DNA of 60,315 nt from Ectocarpus siliculosus (Eukaryota; Sar; Phaeophyceae; Ectocarpales; Ectocarpaceae), in assembly GCA_000310025.1 (NCBI GenBank), contig FN648628.1, positions 40,677 to 100,991 on the forward strand, read 5' to 3'. Shown in pieces: positions 10,318 to 20,429 of the stretch. The position numbers and the translations under genes are program-made. The notes beneath the pieces were generated by a model that saw nothing but the letters and a program-made list of their open reading frames with translations, ran no database searches and was not told the DNA's origin. Numbering within the stretch: the first letter of the stretch is position 1; every line of letters starts with the position of its first letter.

Positions 10318-11245
10318 TGTGCCTAGCGCGAAAAGAAGTGGCGGAGAGACATCAAAGCAAGCGCGGATAGATGTGGATGGAGCCTACGCCATCACAGAGG
10401 CCACGACTGGACACCCTCACACCTCACCCGACACCCCCAGTCAGTCAGATGTCTGCTGTCTAGCAGCCCGGGGATGAATGAGAGCGCTGGTGTGGGCAAG
10501 CTCTCATCATCGGCTACTATATGTAGCTGCAGCAGCAGCAGCTGCTGCTGCTGTGCGTGACTGTGCATTTGCTTCCCTCGCTTACGCTGGTAGCAGCGAG
10601 CAACGGGCTCTAAAATCGCCCCCGACGCCTCCTACGATGCGTGTATTTGGACTCCGCCTGCAGTGTACGTCTCACTTGTCTCTGTGTCGGGGGTGCGTCT
10701 GTTGTGCAAGCAAAGATTAGCCTGCAGACGAAGACAGACCACAGATAGACTGGACTTGAGTGCCGTCGCATATTCCCTCGGTTACGCTGCTGGCGGCAGG
10801 CCTCGGGCTCTACAATCTTTTCCGATGCCTGCCATGTGTGTGCCTTTGGCTGCCCTTGGCCTACAGCAGTGTGCACATCTCGTTGTCTCTGTTGTGGGGG
10901 TGCCTCTGTGTGGGAAGCTCCAAAGATCGGCAGGTCATGAAGACAGACCGCAGGTTGACTTGCGTCGTCCCTCGCTTGTGCTGCCGACAGCAGGCAACGA
11001 GCGCTAAGCGTCACACCCAACGCCCCCTATGATGTGTGCCTTTGGCCGCCCTTGGCCTACAGCAGTCTTGTATGCTGCTGTGCTGGTTGTCTCGTATATT
11101 GTCTACGTGTGCTGCTGCTGTGCTGCGTCTGTTTTTCAAGAGGATTTCGGGGATTCTCCCCGAGCGTCGTGCCATTCGCCCAATCATCTGTCTCTGTCTT
11201 ACACAATGTCTTACAAAGCCGATGTGTGATTGGTGGGAGACGACC
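10318..11245. repeat. dispersed repeat, copy 2
   Basis: Direct-orientation homologue of 2885-3615, somewhat longer because one more internal block is present. The CGCTGxxGGCAGG..GGCTCTA block occurs near 10586, 10788 and 10980. It ends, like copy 1, in GATGTGTGATTGGTGGGAG. Frames on both strands are open but have no protein resemblance. Confidence 0.6.
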
Positions 11246-12180
11246 TGCTGTTGGAAGTTTCTACGATGGGTCTGCTGCCGATTCATTCAACGTTTGTTCC
11301 TCCTGCGGTTCTTGCCTTATTTTGCATCGCGAAAAGGATTTTGCCGTCTCTCTTCCCTCATCGAACGTGCGCTCCAAGTATTTATTAGAAGTGCAATTTG
11401 TCCACAAACGGAGATAGTGCACGAACGGAGATCGGAACGAGTGTTCAACAACTATTAGAAGTACTACGTTTTCCGCGGCCAAATGAAAATTCTTCCACTC
11501 TCCAGAGAGAGAGAGAGAGAGGGGGGAAGAGAGAAAGAGAGAGAGTTGGACCTGCTGGCAGTAGGATTACGAGGGTAGCCACTAGAGCATCGGAGCTACC
11601 GGGGTCGTGCACGTGGTGTTACCCGTCTGTCTACAGTACATCGGTACCTGCCTGTAGCTCCTACCTTGTTCGAGTTTGTTTCGTTGGATATGCGGTATGC
11701 TATGGGTATCAAGTCAACTCCTATCAGGTCTGTAACCAACGAAGTGGAACAATGGACTGGTTGTCTACCTACGCTGAGATTGAATTCCCACAAGTATATG
11801 TGGCTTTAGAGTGCTTACCATCACTGTCGCTCCCGCAGCTGCCCCCCGATGAAAGACGCGGCGGAACCCCGACTTCTCGTTCTCGCCGAGTGGCGCCTGG
11901 TGTTTCGAACGGTCTCCCACCGGTGCTGCACTCATAACGGTGGCCCGTCCTTTGCTTGAACCTCGCCCGCAAGGGCTGTGCTTCTGCCGTGCTGATGTTG
12001 CATGTGGCTGTATGCTCCGGGGGTCGAGTCTATCACTAGCATGCTAAGGGCCCGCGGACCGCGGGATGAGGGATGAAGCGTTATGGTGAAAAATAGGTCC
12101 TGTTTCTGAACCCTATGGCGGGGTAAAAAATAAAGGCGGGCAATTTCACAGCGGGCTAAAAAGGAATTGGGCTAATGCTG
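11246..12180. other. anonymous region with GA-rich microsatellite
   Basis: A GA-rich stretch lies at about 11502-11546. A 179-codon plus-strand frame crosses it (11398-11937) and shows no domain. A near-palindromic GGGCCCGCGGACCGCGGG word lies near 12049-12066. No supported gene. Confidence 0.35.
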
Positions 12181-12420
12181 AGAGTGCAACCTCATTTGCA
12201 ATGGCGATCAACCGGGTCCAGGCATTCGCCAGCAGGGAGAGGGAGACTCATGCTACACCTAGATAACCACTTCGCGGGTCGGACCAAACAGGAGACCACG
12301 GGAGATCGGTGCGGTAACGACCACAGACAAGCGGCCACAGACAAGCAGACAGAGGGGTGCAGCGGGACCGGAGCATAGGGGCAAGAGCAGGCGTAGAAGG
12401 GAGTCGAGACGGGGTGGAAT
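12181..12420. repeat. possible dispersed repeat related to 7195-7325
   Basis: About 120 bp share word order with 7195-7325: CGCCAGCAGGGAGAGGGAG, TAGATAACCACT, GGTCGGACCAAACAGGAGA and GGGAGATCGGTGCG. Similarity is moderate and was judged by eye. Confidence 0.3.
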
Positions 12421-14265
12421 CAGGGCGAGACTCCCCCGGCGGCGTCATCGTGGCGAATCCTGACACACCAGCAGAAGCAAGGTCGTGTCGTCTTTGCCAG
12501 GGACGGATGTACGCAGAACGTGAGTTGTAACGTACAACGCACAATCGATCTCGATCTTGAACCTGCGACGGCGTGCTTCACGGGCCAAGGATCAAAACCG
12601 GATAATATGTCCACAGGCCTTGTAGCGCGACAGCAGTAGTGAGAGAGGAGAGCCCTTTACTACTCTGGGGGCCATGAAGTCCACTTTCTGTTTCCCAAGT
12701 CACATGAAAGCCGGTGTAGCCAACAGCTAGACGTCGTACATGGTAATGATTGATGCCGGTCTCGATCTGACCCGCAAACCCGGGGTTGCTGCTGTAGAAC
12801 TGCTGCTCCTGAGAATGGTGAGTAACACCGACACCTTTCCTCTTAAAGTATTACCGTACTTGTGGTGGCTTGCGTGCTAGATCATGCTATTTCATTTCCC
12901 CATTTTGTCCCTCCGTGCCTCTGCGCTCTGCACTTCGCAGAACGGTTCTTCCAACCTGGGCCCAGGGACATGTTTTGGCGGCGACAGTACGTGACTACAT
13001 GTAGCGACCAGGGCGTACGGTGAGTATCTGTGGATTTGGGTTCAAGCCTTTTCTTGTGCATCTTTGGACCAGTTGCGTCTTGCCTCAACATATTGGACCG
13101 TAGGTTTCCTGTTGCATAAGATACCACACCCGGTGATGACTCTTTACGAGTTCACATGTGGTCACGCGAGGTATGCATTGGGTGTAGGGGGTGTGATATC
13201 TTCTTACGTAGACGGTGTAGCACTTACAGAATTTTGTGCAGTGATACATCGCCCGTGCGATGAAGGCCTTTTGAAGCAAGAACTCATGGTGTTGTGGCTG
13301 TTGTTGTTGTTGTTGCTGTCTTCAACGTTCCGGACGCCTTCGAAAAAAATCGGGGAATATGGGGGGTGATAGCCAGGATGGTACACGCGTCCTCATCACT
13401 TGCTTTCCCGCATGCAGCCTCTCGCGCACTTGCCTTTGGAATGCCTCGTAAAATGTGAACACGAACGGACGTGCCGGTAAAACGCTGTGCGCGCAAAAAA
13501 TAAGACAGCACGCTAGTACCTCAACGATGAAGAGACAACTATTTGCCACACCATGTATGCGAGACTTTCTTTCATGACTCAAGCTGGAATGGGGCCCAGG
13601 CATTTATTTGCCCGCAAAAATTAACCAAAGCTACGTAGAGCAGGTGGCGCCTCATGGTGGCTCGAATTGCAGCTATTAATAGCTGTGGTTGACTCGACCA
13701 TGGCATGCACATAAACATCAATACCAGACTCCCAAGCGAAAAAAACAGCACAGCAACAACGACGCTCAATAGTCGTAGCTGTGGAAATCTCGGCAGTACA
13801 AGTTCTGCTGTGCGGCCTCAGCAGAAGTAAATAAATGTGGTGTCATGCTCGTCTCAGCGGGTGGGGAAAATGTTTTTCTTTACAAGTATGGAACGTGGAG
13901 CAGCCGAATCTGACCCGCTGCAGTCTGATCCGCTGGACTTTCGGCAGTGCATACTTGTAGTCCTGTTTTTTGTGTGAGTGTGTATTGACTTGATGACCAG
14001 AGGTATTTGATACAGCCACATGAGGCACACACAACAACACGCACTCGCCGCTACGCAGCAACACTGATACTGATAAAAGTATACCGCTATGCTGCTGTGC
14101 TGCTGCACACCTCTCAAAGTTTCACCTCTTGCAGGTGTCCACTCTGTGCGTTGTGTGTGTCCACGCCCGGCTCCGTGTCCATCTCTTGTTGCTTTCAGTT
14201 AGCTGCCAGCGGTAGAGTGTAGATCACCACGGTCTCTCCATCCCTTGCATCACCCTTCCCCCTCG

Positions 14266-14271
<6 letters not shown>
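12421..14271. other. no recognised gene
   Basis: About 1.85 kb with only short unconvincing frames. No tRNA, rRNA or transposon signature was seen. Confidence 0.35.
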
Positions 14272-14317
<46 letters not shown>

Positions 14318-14328
14318 TCTCTCGCGCT
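14271..14328. repeat. CT/GA dinucleotide microsatellite
   Basis: More than twenty consecutive CT dinucleotides, with one CCCT interruption, end in CTCGCGCTCC. The Arg/Glu-alternating minus-strand frames over it are artefacts of the repeat. Confidence 0.9.
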
Positions 14329-14929
14329 CCTCTCTCCTCTCTGTCTCTTTATACTGCCAGATAATATTGCGGCTGTCAACCATTTCGGCTTCAGTTCAAT
14401 CAAATTCAAGGCTTCCTTTTCTGTGTTTTTCTTCGTCGCCTTAGTTGGCGCATCATCGGTAAAAAGCCAAGCGACAGCCCGCCTTCGTCTGAGTCAATTG
14501 GTTTCGATAGACTGTATTTTCCCTGCCAGTCAACGCGCCCATATTGTGTTTTCTGCGTCTGTCTGTCTTATTCCACGCGAGAACTTGCTGCCGCGTCGTG
14601 CGCATCGGTGAAGTGCGACGGCACTAAATGGAATGGATCTGGGTCGATTCCCAGTGCCAACCACGAACGTCGGGAAGACACGTTACACAAACCACATCTT
14701 CACTATACTATACCCCCGTCAAAAAACCACGATCAAATCATGGATGTGGCGCGATTTCAACGTGTATAGAAGTATCTTGGAATCGCTTTCTTCAGCGTGT
14801 CGGCGGAAGCCACCTCAAACCTCGTGTATGGTAGGCGCTCAGCAATATCCTGCAGAGTAGTTATGATGGAATCGATACCGTGCTTTGCGTTCACGTGTTG
14901 ACTGGGTAGATCGAGCTGGGGTTGCACAG
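14329..14929. other. no recognised gene; small tRNA-like 3' half at 14619-14660
   Basis: At 14619-14660, GGCACT pairs with AGTGCC and encloses CTGGG-TCGATT-CCCAG. The arrangement resembles the acceptor stem plus T arm of a tRNA with the D and anticodon arms missing. Nothing else is recognised. Confidence 0.3.
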
Positions 14930-15113
14930 ATGGCAAGGCAAGGGGAGATCTTGCTGGGCAGGTGTTCGGTTTACACGCTGGACAAGCATTCCGCGTTCAT
15001 CAAGACGAAGGGCAAGGTCGCTGTCCGCGACGGCTACTACCCTCGAGACCAACGGCAAGAAACGTGTTGTACAGAACATTGCGCTAACACGCTCGTTGGT
15101 GCTGTGCATGTGA
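14930..15113 (+). pseudogene. possible exon of unknown protein with frame change
   Basis: A frame beginning at an ATG directly after a GTTGCACAG acceptor-like site encodes a basic, compact stretch (GEILLGRCSVYTLDKHSAF, then KTKGKVAVRDGYYP). Near 15045 a neighbouring frame becomes the more protein-like one (TLETNGKKRVVQNIALTRS). That suggests a one-base shift, or chance. The family is not recognised. A second short coding-looking piece follows at 15378-15525 (WALGFGPYVPGVAVKKGYN, ending TGA), and a third with acceptor and stop at 17203-17335. Whether they belong to one gene cannot be decided. Confidence 0.3.
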
Positions 15114-15377
15114 ACAAGCTCGGTCCAGCGTCGTGTACAGGATTCCTAAAGAGCGAAAACTTGGGGGTTGCTTGATGGAAGGATGGGCTTTTTGCTAATG
15201 CTGTCCATGTGCCACATGGTCTTCGCTGCTGTTATATTTTGTTCGCGTAACAAGCACACGGTGGCGCTATGTAGTTGCCTTGCGTTGCTCACCGGCCGTG
15301 AATTGTTTTGTCATGTCTCGAGGCCTCCCGCCCGTGCGTGCACGTTCTAACGATGACGTGGGCACCTCCGTGGCTAG

Positions 15378-15525
15378 ATGATGATGCCACAAAAACCGAA
15401 CGAATTTCCGAGGCCTAATGTGTGGGCCCTCGGCTTCGGTCCCTACGTCCCCGGTGTTGCGGTGAAGAAGGGATACAATAAGTGCAGATGGGGTGTGAAC
15501 CACATGCCTTCTTTCATGTCTTGAC
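15378..15525 (+). pseudogene. short coding-looking segment, unknown
   Basis: About 48 codons from three consecutive ATGs to TGA encode a coherent segment rich in Pro, Gly and aromatic residues (PNVWALGFGPYVPGV), followed by a basic KKGYNKCRWG. No family is recognised. It could be an exon remnant of the broken gene at 14.9-17.3 kb. Confidence 0.2.
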
Positions 15526-17202
15526 TCTGGGGATACTGTAAAGTAGATAACAAAAGCTTTTTTTTGTCACGGAAGGAAAATGGAGCGATTGTATTGTTTG
15601 TTTACATTGTCAGTGGTCTCCGATCGTTGTGTGTTTTCAGCAATAGACACATAGACACTCGTTCGCGTAGAAGTTCGCCGATGCCCCCCCCCCCCTTTCC
15701 CACTCCCTCTCTCTCTTGCGTGTTTGTTGGCGTTGTGCTACAGCGGGTGGTGTGTGGGTACGTACCTAGCAGCGGCCGCGGAACCCTACCTTGAACGCGC
15801 GAAACCTGTTATGCCACATCCCGGCCCGACACCTACTTCTTGTTGCTGTGAACCAGGTGCTCGTTCCCGTGGGCACCTCCGTCATCGAGGACATGTGGGC
15901 GGCTCTCAGGAGCTAGCACGATGAGCACAGCGATGTGGCGATGGACAGCTGGGGATCCTTGCCGGACTCGCCTGCGGTGGGTCAACGCCCTCGGCCGCGC
16001 TAGAGCCTGGATTAGCGAGCGTACAAACCCCGCAGCGGGCGGCGGAAGAAAGGGTGATCAGCGATTCAACAAGAAATGAGTGTTGAGTGCTGTCTGAACA
16101 CTCGTAGACCTCAACGCCGAAATGATCTTGTGCAGGTGCAGGTCGTTGCCGTGTTTTGTTGCTGGTACAGTATTTCGTGTTCATAATAATGTTTTCTTTT
16201 GTTGCTGTTGTGATGTGGCGTGTTGTTTTCCAAAATCAAAGTAAAACGCCGTGTAGACCCCAACCGAAAACGTTCGAGCCTGTGCACGCAACAACGCTTC
16301 TCCGGATATTTCTACCGCTTCGAAAGGGAACAAAAAGTTAGATGTTGAACAGGCGGTGTGTTGTTCGTCTCGTCTCCTAAGAAATCTTGAAGTCAGAAAA
16401 ACCACTAGTGTTATGTGACAAATGACGCAACCGTCCAACCCGTCGTTCCTCAATGCTGTTCCGTTCATTTTGCAAAGGCACAGCCGATAACAGTCGTACG
16501 TAGCGATATCAACCTTTCGGGTGCAAATGGATTGGGTATGGCGTCGTTCACTCAATAAATAGATCCGTCGCACACGACTGAGGTCTGGTCGAATTTTTTC
16601 TCGTTTACCTGTTTTTTTCTTGAACGTAGAGTTTAAGTGCGTCTGTCTATTCGATTGATTGGTTCTGTTGCCTCTCCTCTTCCTTTCTCCTCTATTTGTT
16701 GTACATGCTACTGTTCTCTTTCGAGGTCCACCTCCCTCCTCTGCGTCGTACCAGGGTCGTTGTTGCGTGTGTGTTTTAGTTGATCGTGTTCGGAACGTAG
16801 AGGAGATAGCAGCAGGTCCAATCTACACCGGGAACCTAGACGAGTCTCGTGTGCGGGGGCGGGAGGGATTTTTTTTTTTGTGTTGGAAAGCGCGCGCGTT
16901 GGGGGTGGTGCTTCGGGCGGGGAGGGGGAGGGGGAGGGGGGGATGAATGATTGTCGTTGCCCCAGAAAACAAATCGCAACACGCAGCCTATCGCAGGCAC
17001 AGGTATGCCTCGGGTTTCTCGTGGTATGCGGGTGTGAACGCAACGGCATTTATGCGCATGACTGTATTTCCGGACGTCCCTCTGCTTGTATACCACGCAC
17101 GCGCAGCTCTCGCATGCTCCCGTTGGTTAATGTGCCTATCACGCCCGACGTGACGCTACTGCTGCAACCGTTCAATCGTGTTGACCCCACCCCTTCACAC
17201 AG
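15526..17202. other. no supported gene; repeat and G-rich stretches
   Basis: Possible exon scraps occur near 15858-15920 (VLVPVGTSVIEDMWAALRS, then stop) and 15960-16080, but no consistent splice phases were found. A GGGAGGGGGAGGGGGAGGGG purine run lies near 16919-16940. Confidence 0.25.
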
Positions 17203-17335
17203 GTTGTTCGAGGCGATGGGCTCTGTGTTGAACTACAACATGAAGCAGGAGGTGAAAACAACCAAGGCCGACTGCATCAAAACCGCGAAGTTGCTTCTCC
17301 GGCCCTACAAGCAAGTCGAGAATGATGCGGCGTAG
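17203..17335 (+). CDS. probable terminal exon of an unrecognised gene
   Basis: After a CCCTTCACACAG acceptor, a 44-codon frame runs to TAG. It encodes a charged, helix-like sequence (LFEAMGSVLNYNMKQEVK, then KADCIKTAKLLLRPYKQVEN). Composition and the clean acceptor argue for a real last exon. The upstream exons could be the fragments near 14.9-15.5 kb, but this is not shown. Family unknown. Confidence 0.4.
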
Positions 17336-18586
17336 AATGTTGCCATTGTTATTCCCTGCTTCTGGTGGTGAGTATTTGACGTGGACGGACGCGGGGCGGG
17401 TTGTGAAGTTTATTGTGCGACAACCTTTGTACAGGCAGACGCTATCTTGCTTCGTCACGCAAGTTAGCGGTTGGCAGAGTTTGGTTGCGGTTTAGAACTC
17501 GTTTGCGCTTGCGCCCGCCAGGAGTACTGAAGCAGGAACCGTCCGCGCTGATTCATTGATATCTGTTCTATTATTTTAATTGAATTGCTCATGGGAACGT
17601 TTTATTTTCTTGTGGTAACAGATTGCCAGCCAAACAAAGTTGATTGTGTTGTGAAAATTGGCTGAAAATCGTTGGCCGACACTGTAGTTGTTTTTCGTGG
17701 TGGCGACTCGTACGCACCATATTTTGTGCTTGGGTCATTGTCTGTGGAGCATTGCTTCCGCTGTGAGGTGTTTCTGCGACAACCGTGTGTGCTTGTTTAC
17801 GAAAAACGTTTCGCACCTCTTGCACACGCGACACGAGCGTGCCACAGAGCCAGAGGCGTGTTGTGAAGGACTGCGACCATCTGTGGGTTTTGTGTTGCTT
17901 TGCATATTACCCAACGGACTGGTTGCATTTTCTGGTGCGTGGGTATTTTTTTTTAACGATGGTAATCTAGAGAACCTGATCTTTGGGCTCCTTCGCGTCG
18001 CCTTTTTCTTTGTGCGCCGATTTGCGCTTGTGGTGATGGAATTATGAAAACATTTTGGTGATTTATGCGCTAGTTTGGCGGTTTGGGGTGCGGAAATCCC
18101 CCTGGAGGTTGTGAGATTCGGCGTAGTCGACGTGCCGCGGTTTTGTGTGCGTAGTACATTGTCTGAAAACTCTCTCACCGCCGACAGGCTTTTCTTCGTG
18201 TACTTTTTTTGTCCCGGTGCCGTCGTTCAAGGAGGCTCTACCACCTAATGACCGGGATTGATTCTGGAACGCTGTGATCTCACCGCAAACAAGCGTCCCG
18301 TTGTGATTTCGTTGTGGAGGACGCCTCCAGTAAAGGATGGACGAGCAAGCAGAGATGGGCCAGCGTCGTCAAAACGTGCGTGGTGCAGGTGGGGAGTTGA
18401 TAACGCGTGAAGGTTTGTTTGGGAGTTTTTGGTTGACCGGTTGAGTTGGTTTGGGTCGGCACTCTCTTGTAGTCGTACGGTGGACGAGCAAACAAGTAGT
18501 TGAGGCGGTGCTCGTGTCAGGTCCTTCTTGTTTCGTGCGAAAGGTAGGGTTATTACAGTACAAATTCTTAGATGAGTCCTCCACAC
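17336..18586. other. no recognised gene
   Basis: T/G-rich anonymous sequence downstream of the terminal exon; it may hold a 3' untranslated region. No motif is supported. Confidence 0.35.
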
Positions 18587-19034
18587 GGTTGGGTTGGGGG
18601 ACGTTGTCCAACGTCCTCGTTTTTTCGGGATTGTAGCAATGTGCACGTTTTTACCTTGCACAAGGCCCATTTTCTTTTCGAACTTTGGGCAACCCTTTTC
18701 CCTCGAACCCTGCCCAACCTTCTCGGAAATTCTGAACCCTGCCCAACGTTGGGTTGGGGAACGTTGTCCAAAATGGTCGCCTTTTCGGACCTTGTCTAAT
18801 GTGCACTTTGTCACCTTGCACGAGGCCCATTTTCTATTTGAACCTCGGGCAACCCCTTTCCCTGGAACCCTGCTCAACCTTCTCGGAAAATCTGAACCTT
18901 GCCCAAGGTTGGGTTGGAGGACGTTGTCCAACATGGTCGATATCTCGGACCTTGTCTAATGTGCACTTTTTTTGGGGGGTTACCTTGCACAAAGTCAAAC
19001 CTTTTTAAGTTGTGGAACCTTGTCCAACGGGGGG
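18587..19034. repeat. 160-bp tandem repeat, about 2.7 units
   Basis: Units begin at about 18589, 18750 and 18910 with GGTTGGGTTGG(G/A)G, then ACGTTGTCCAAC. They continue through AATGTGCAC, ACCTTGCAC(A/G)AGGCCCATTTTC, GGGCAACCC(C/T)TTTCCCT and CTTCTCGGAAA(A/T)TCTGAACC. The third unit is cut short and shows a TTTTTTTGGGGGG disturbance. Long frames on both strands, including a 229-codon minus frame, are by-products of the repeat. Confidence 0.85.
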
Positions 19035-20429
19035 GTAGCGTCCACCCCAGCAGGGGGGGGAGTAACCCGCTTCTCCCGCTCCAAGCCTAAGGAAAAGGGG
19101 AAGAAGCATGCTCCGCCAACGGCGCAGGCTCAAGTCAGTTCGCGCGATACCGATGCGACCTGTCATGGGATTAGTGCAGCTGCTGTTGAGGAGGCTGAGC
19201 GATATCTTGGTCCGTCCATTGTCGGATTTGATGTTTTCCGTGTCCAAAATGGCCTTTGAAGACGAAGCATGCAACGTGCGTAAATGCGCGTCTACTGTTT
19301 TTTTTTTTTGTTAAGTTTTCGTACCACCCACGCCCATTGCTCATTCTCTACTCGATGCGGCATAATTTCACGGCCTTGTCATGTAGGTGCACCGTCCCTA
19401 TCGTGTCATGTACCCGCACCGATAAATACCCTGTGTCGACAGCATGACGCATGTATGCATCATGGCGTGTGGTATGCACAATTTCAAACACCAATCATCT
19501 ACAAGCACAGCATATGCCTCTTACCTGTGTCTGGTTCGCTTGGGACCCAAGTTGATGCAGATGAACTGCAGAGGGATATGTCTATTTCCCTACAGGCTGT
19601 TGCGGGGTTTGAGCTAGGTTCGGGGTTCTTGTCTCGATGGATGCTGAATGAGGAAACCTGTAGCTTCACCAACAACCGTCTTCTTTCAAGGCGGCACAAG
19701 ATCTCGCGTTGTTCAATTTAGTAGAAGTATGGAGTATATTAGTTGCGCAACAGCGAACAGACAACAGCTGCGCTTGCGTGTGGGTACACCTTATCCTCGA
19801 AGGTTTCAAATCGCATTCCGGCTAACCCCGACTCGAGTCCTCTCAACATTCTCGTCATAGCCGCATTTTGACGCATAACGTTGTGCCCAGCCACACTGCG
19901 AAACTTACTCTACGTACCGTATCTAACCAACTTTCGTGTGTCAGCGTGGGGCTTTTCTCTTGTACGCATGAGCACCCCATGAGGCTACGCAATGGAAGGA
20001 TCATGCCGATGATCCTGTCGATCAGCATCGAAGGATCCAATCATTTATTTGGGTGAAAAGCGTGCAAGTTGTTGATGCGTAGCCTTGATAAGTTCAGCAG
20101 TGCCGACGTGCCTAGTATACGTCCACAAGAGGCCAGAACCAGGTTCATACTGCTGTCGTTTATCCGTTTTTTTGTTTTATTTTTGTGGGGCGCACGATTC
20201 ATCCTTCCACTCGGGCGTTCTATGTAAGAGCGGTAGGACACGATCATGCAAGTTGCCTGTAGCGTCACTTTCAAACCGTACAATGATGCACTCAACGCCG
20301 TCCGTTTATGTTCTCGAATTTCGATCGCCTAGGCACAGGAAATTGCCCCAAGACTGGCATTTACCGCTCACAAGCGCGGGCCCCGTCACGCCCACGCTGG
20401 CGTCGCCGCCACCGTAAGCTGACCAAGGC
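19035..20429. other. no supported gene; one coding-looking stretch
   Basis: A plus-strand frame ending at 19259 has a plausible protein-like end (SAAAVEEAERYLGPSIVGF), preceded by a basic KPKEKGKK segment. It begins inside the tandem array, so it is only a possible exon. The rest is anonymous. Confidence 0.25.

Noticed and set aside
18245-18934. 229-codon minus-strand open frame
   Set aside because: Most of it lies in the 160-bp tandem array, where a stop-free unit keeps the frame open by repetition.
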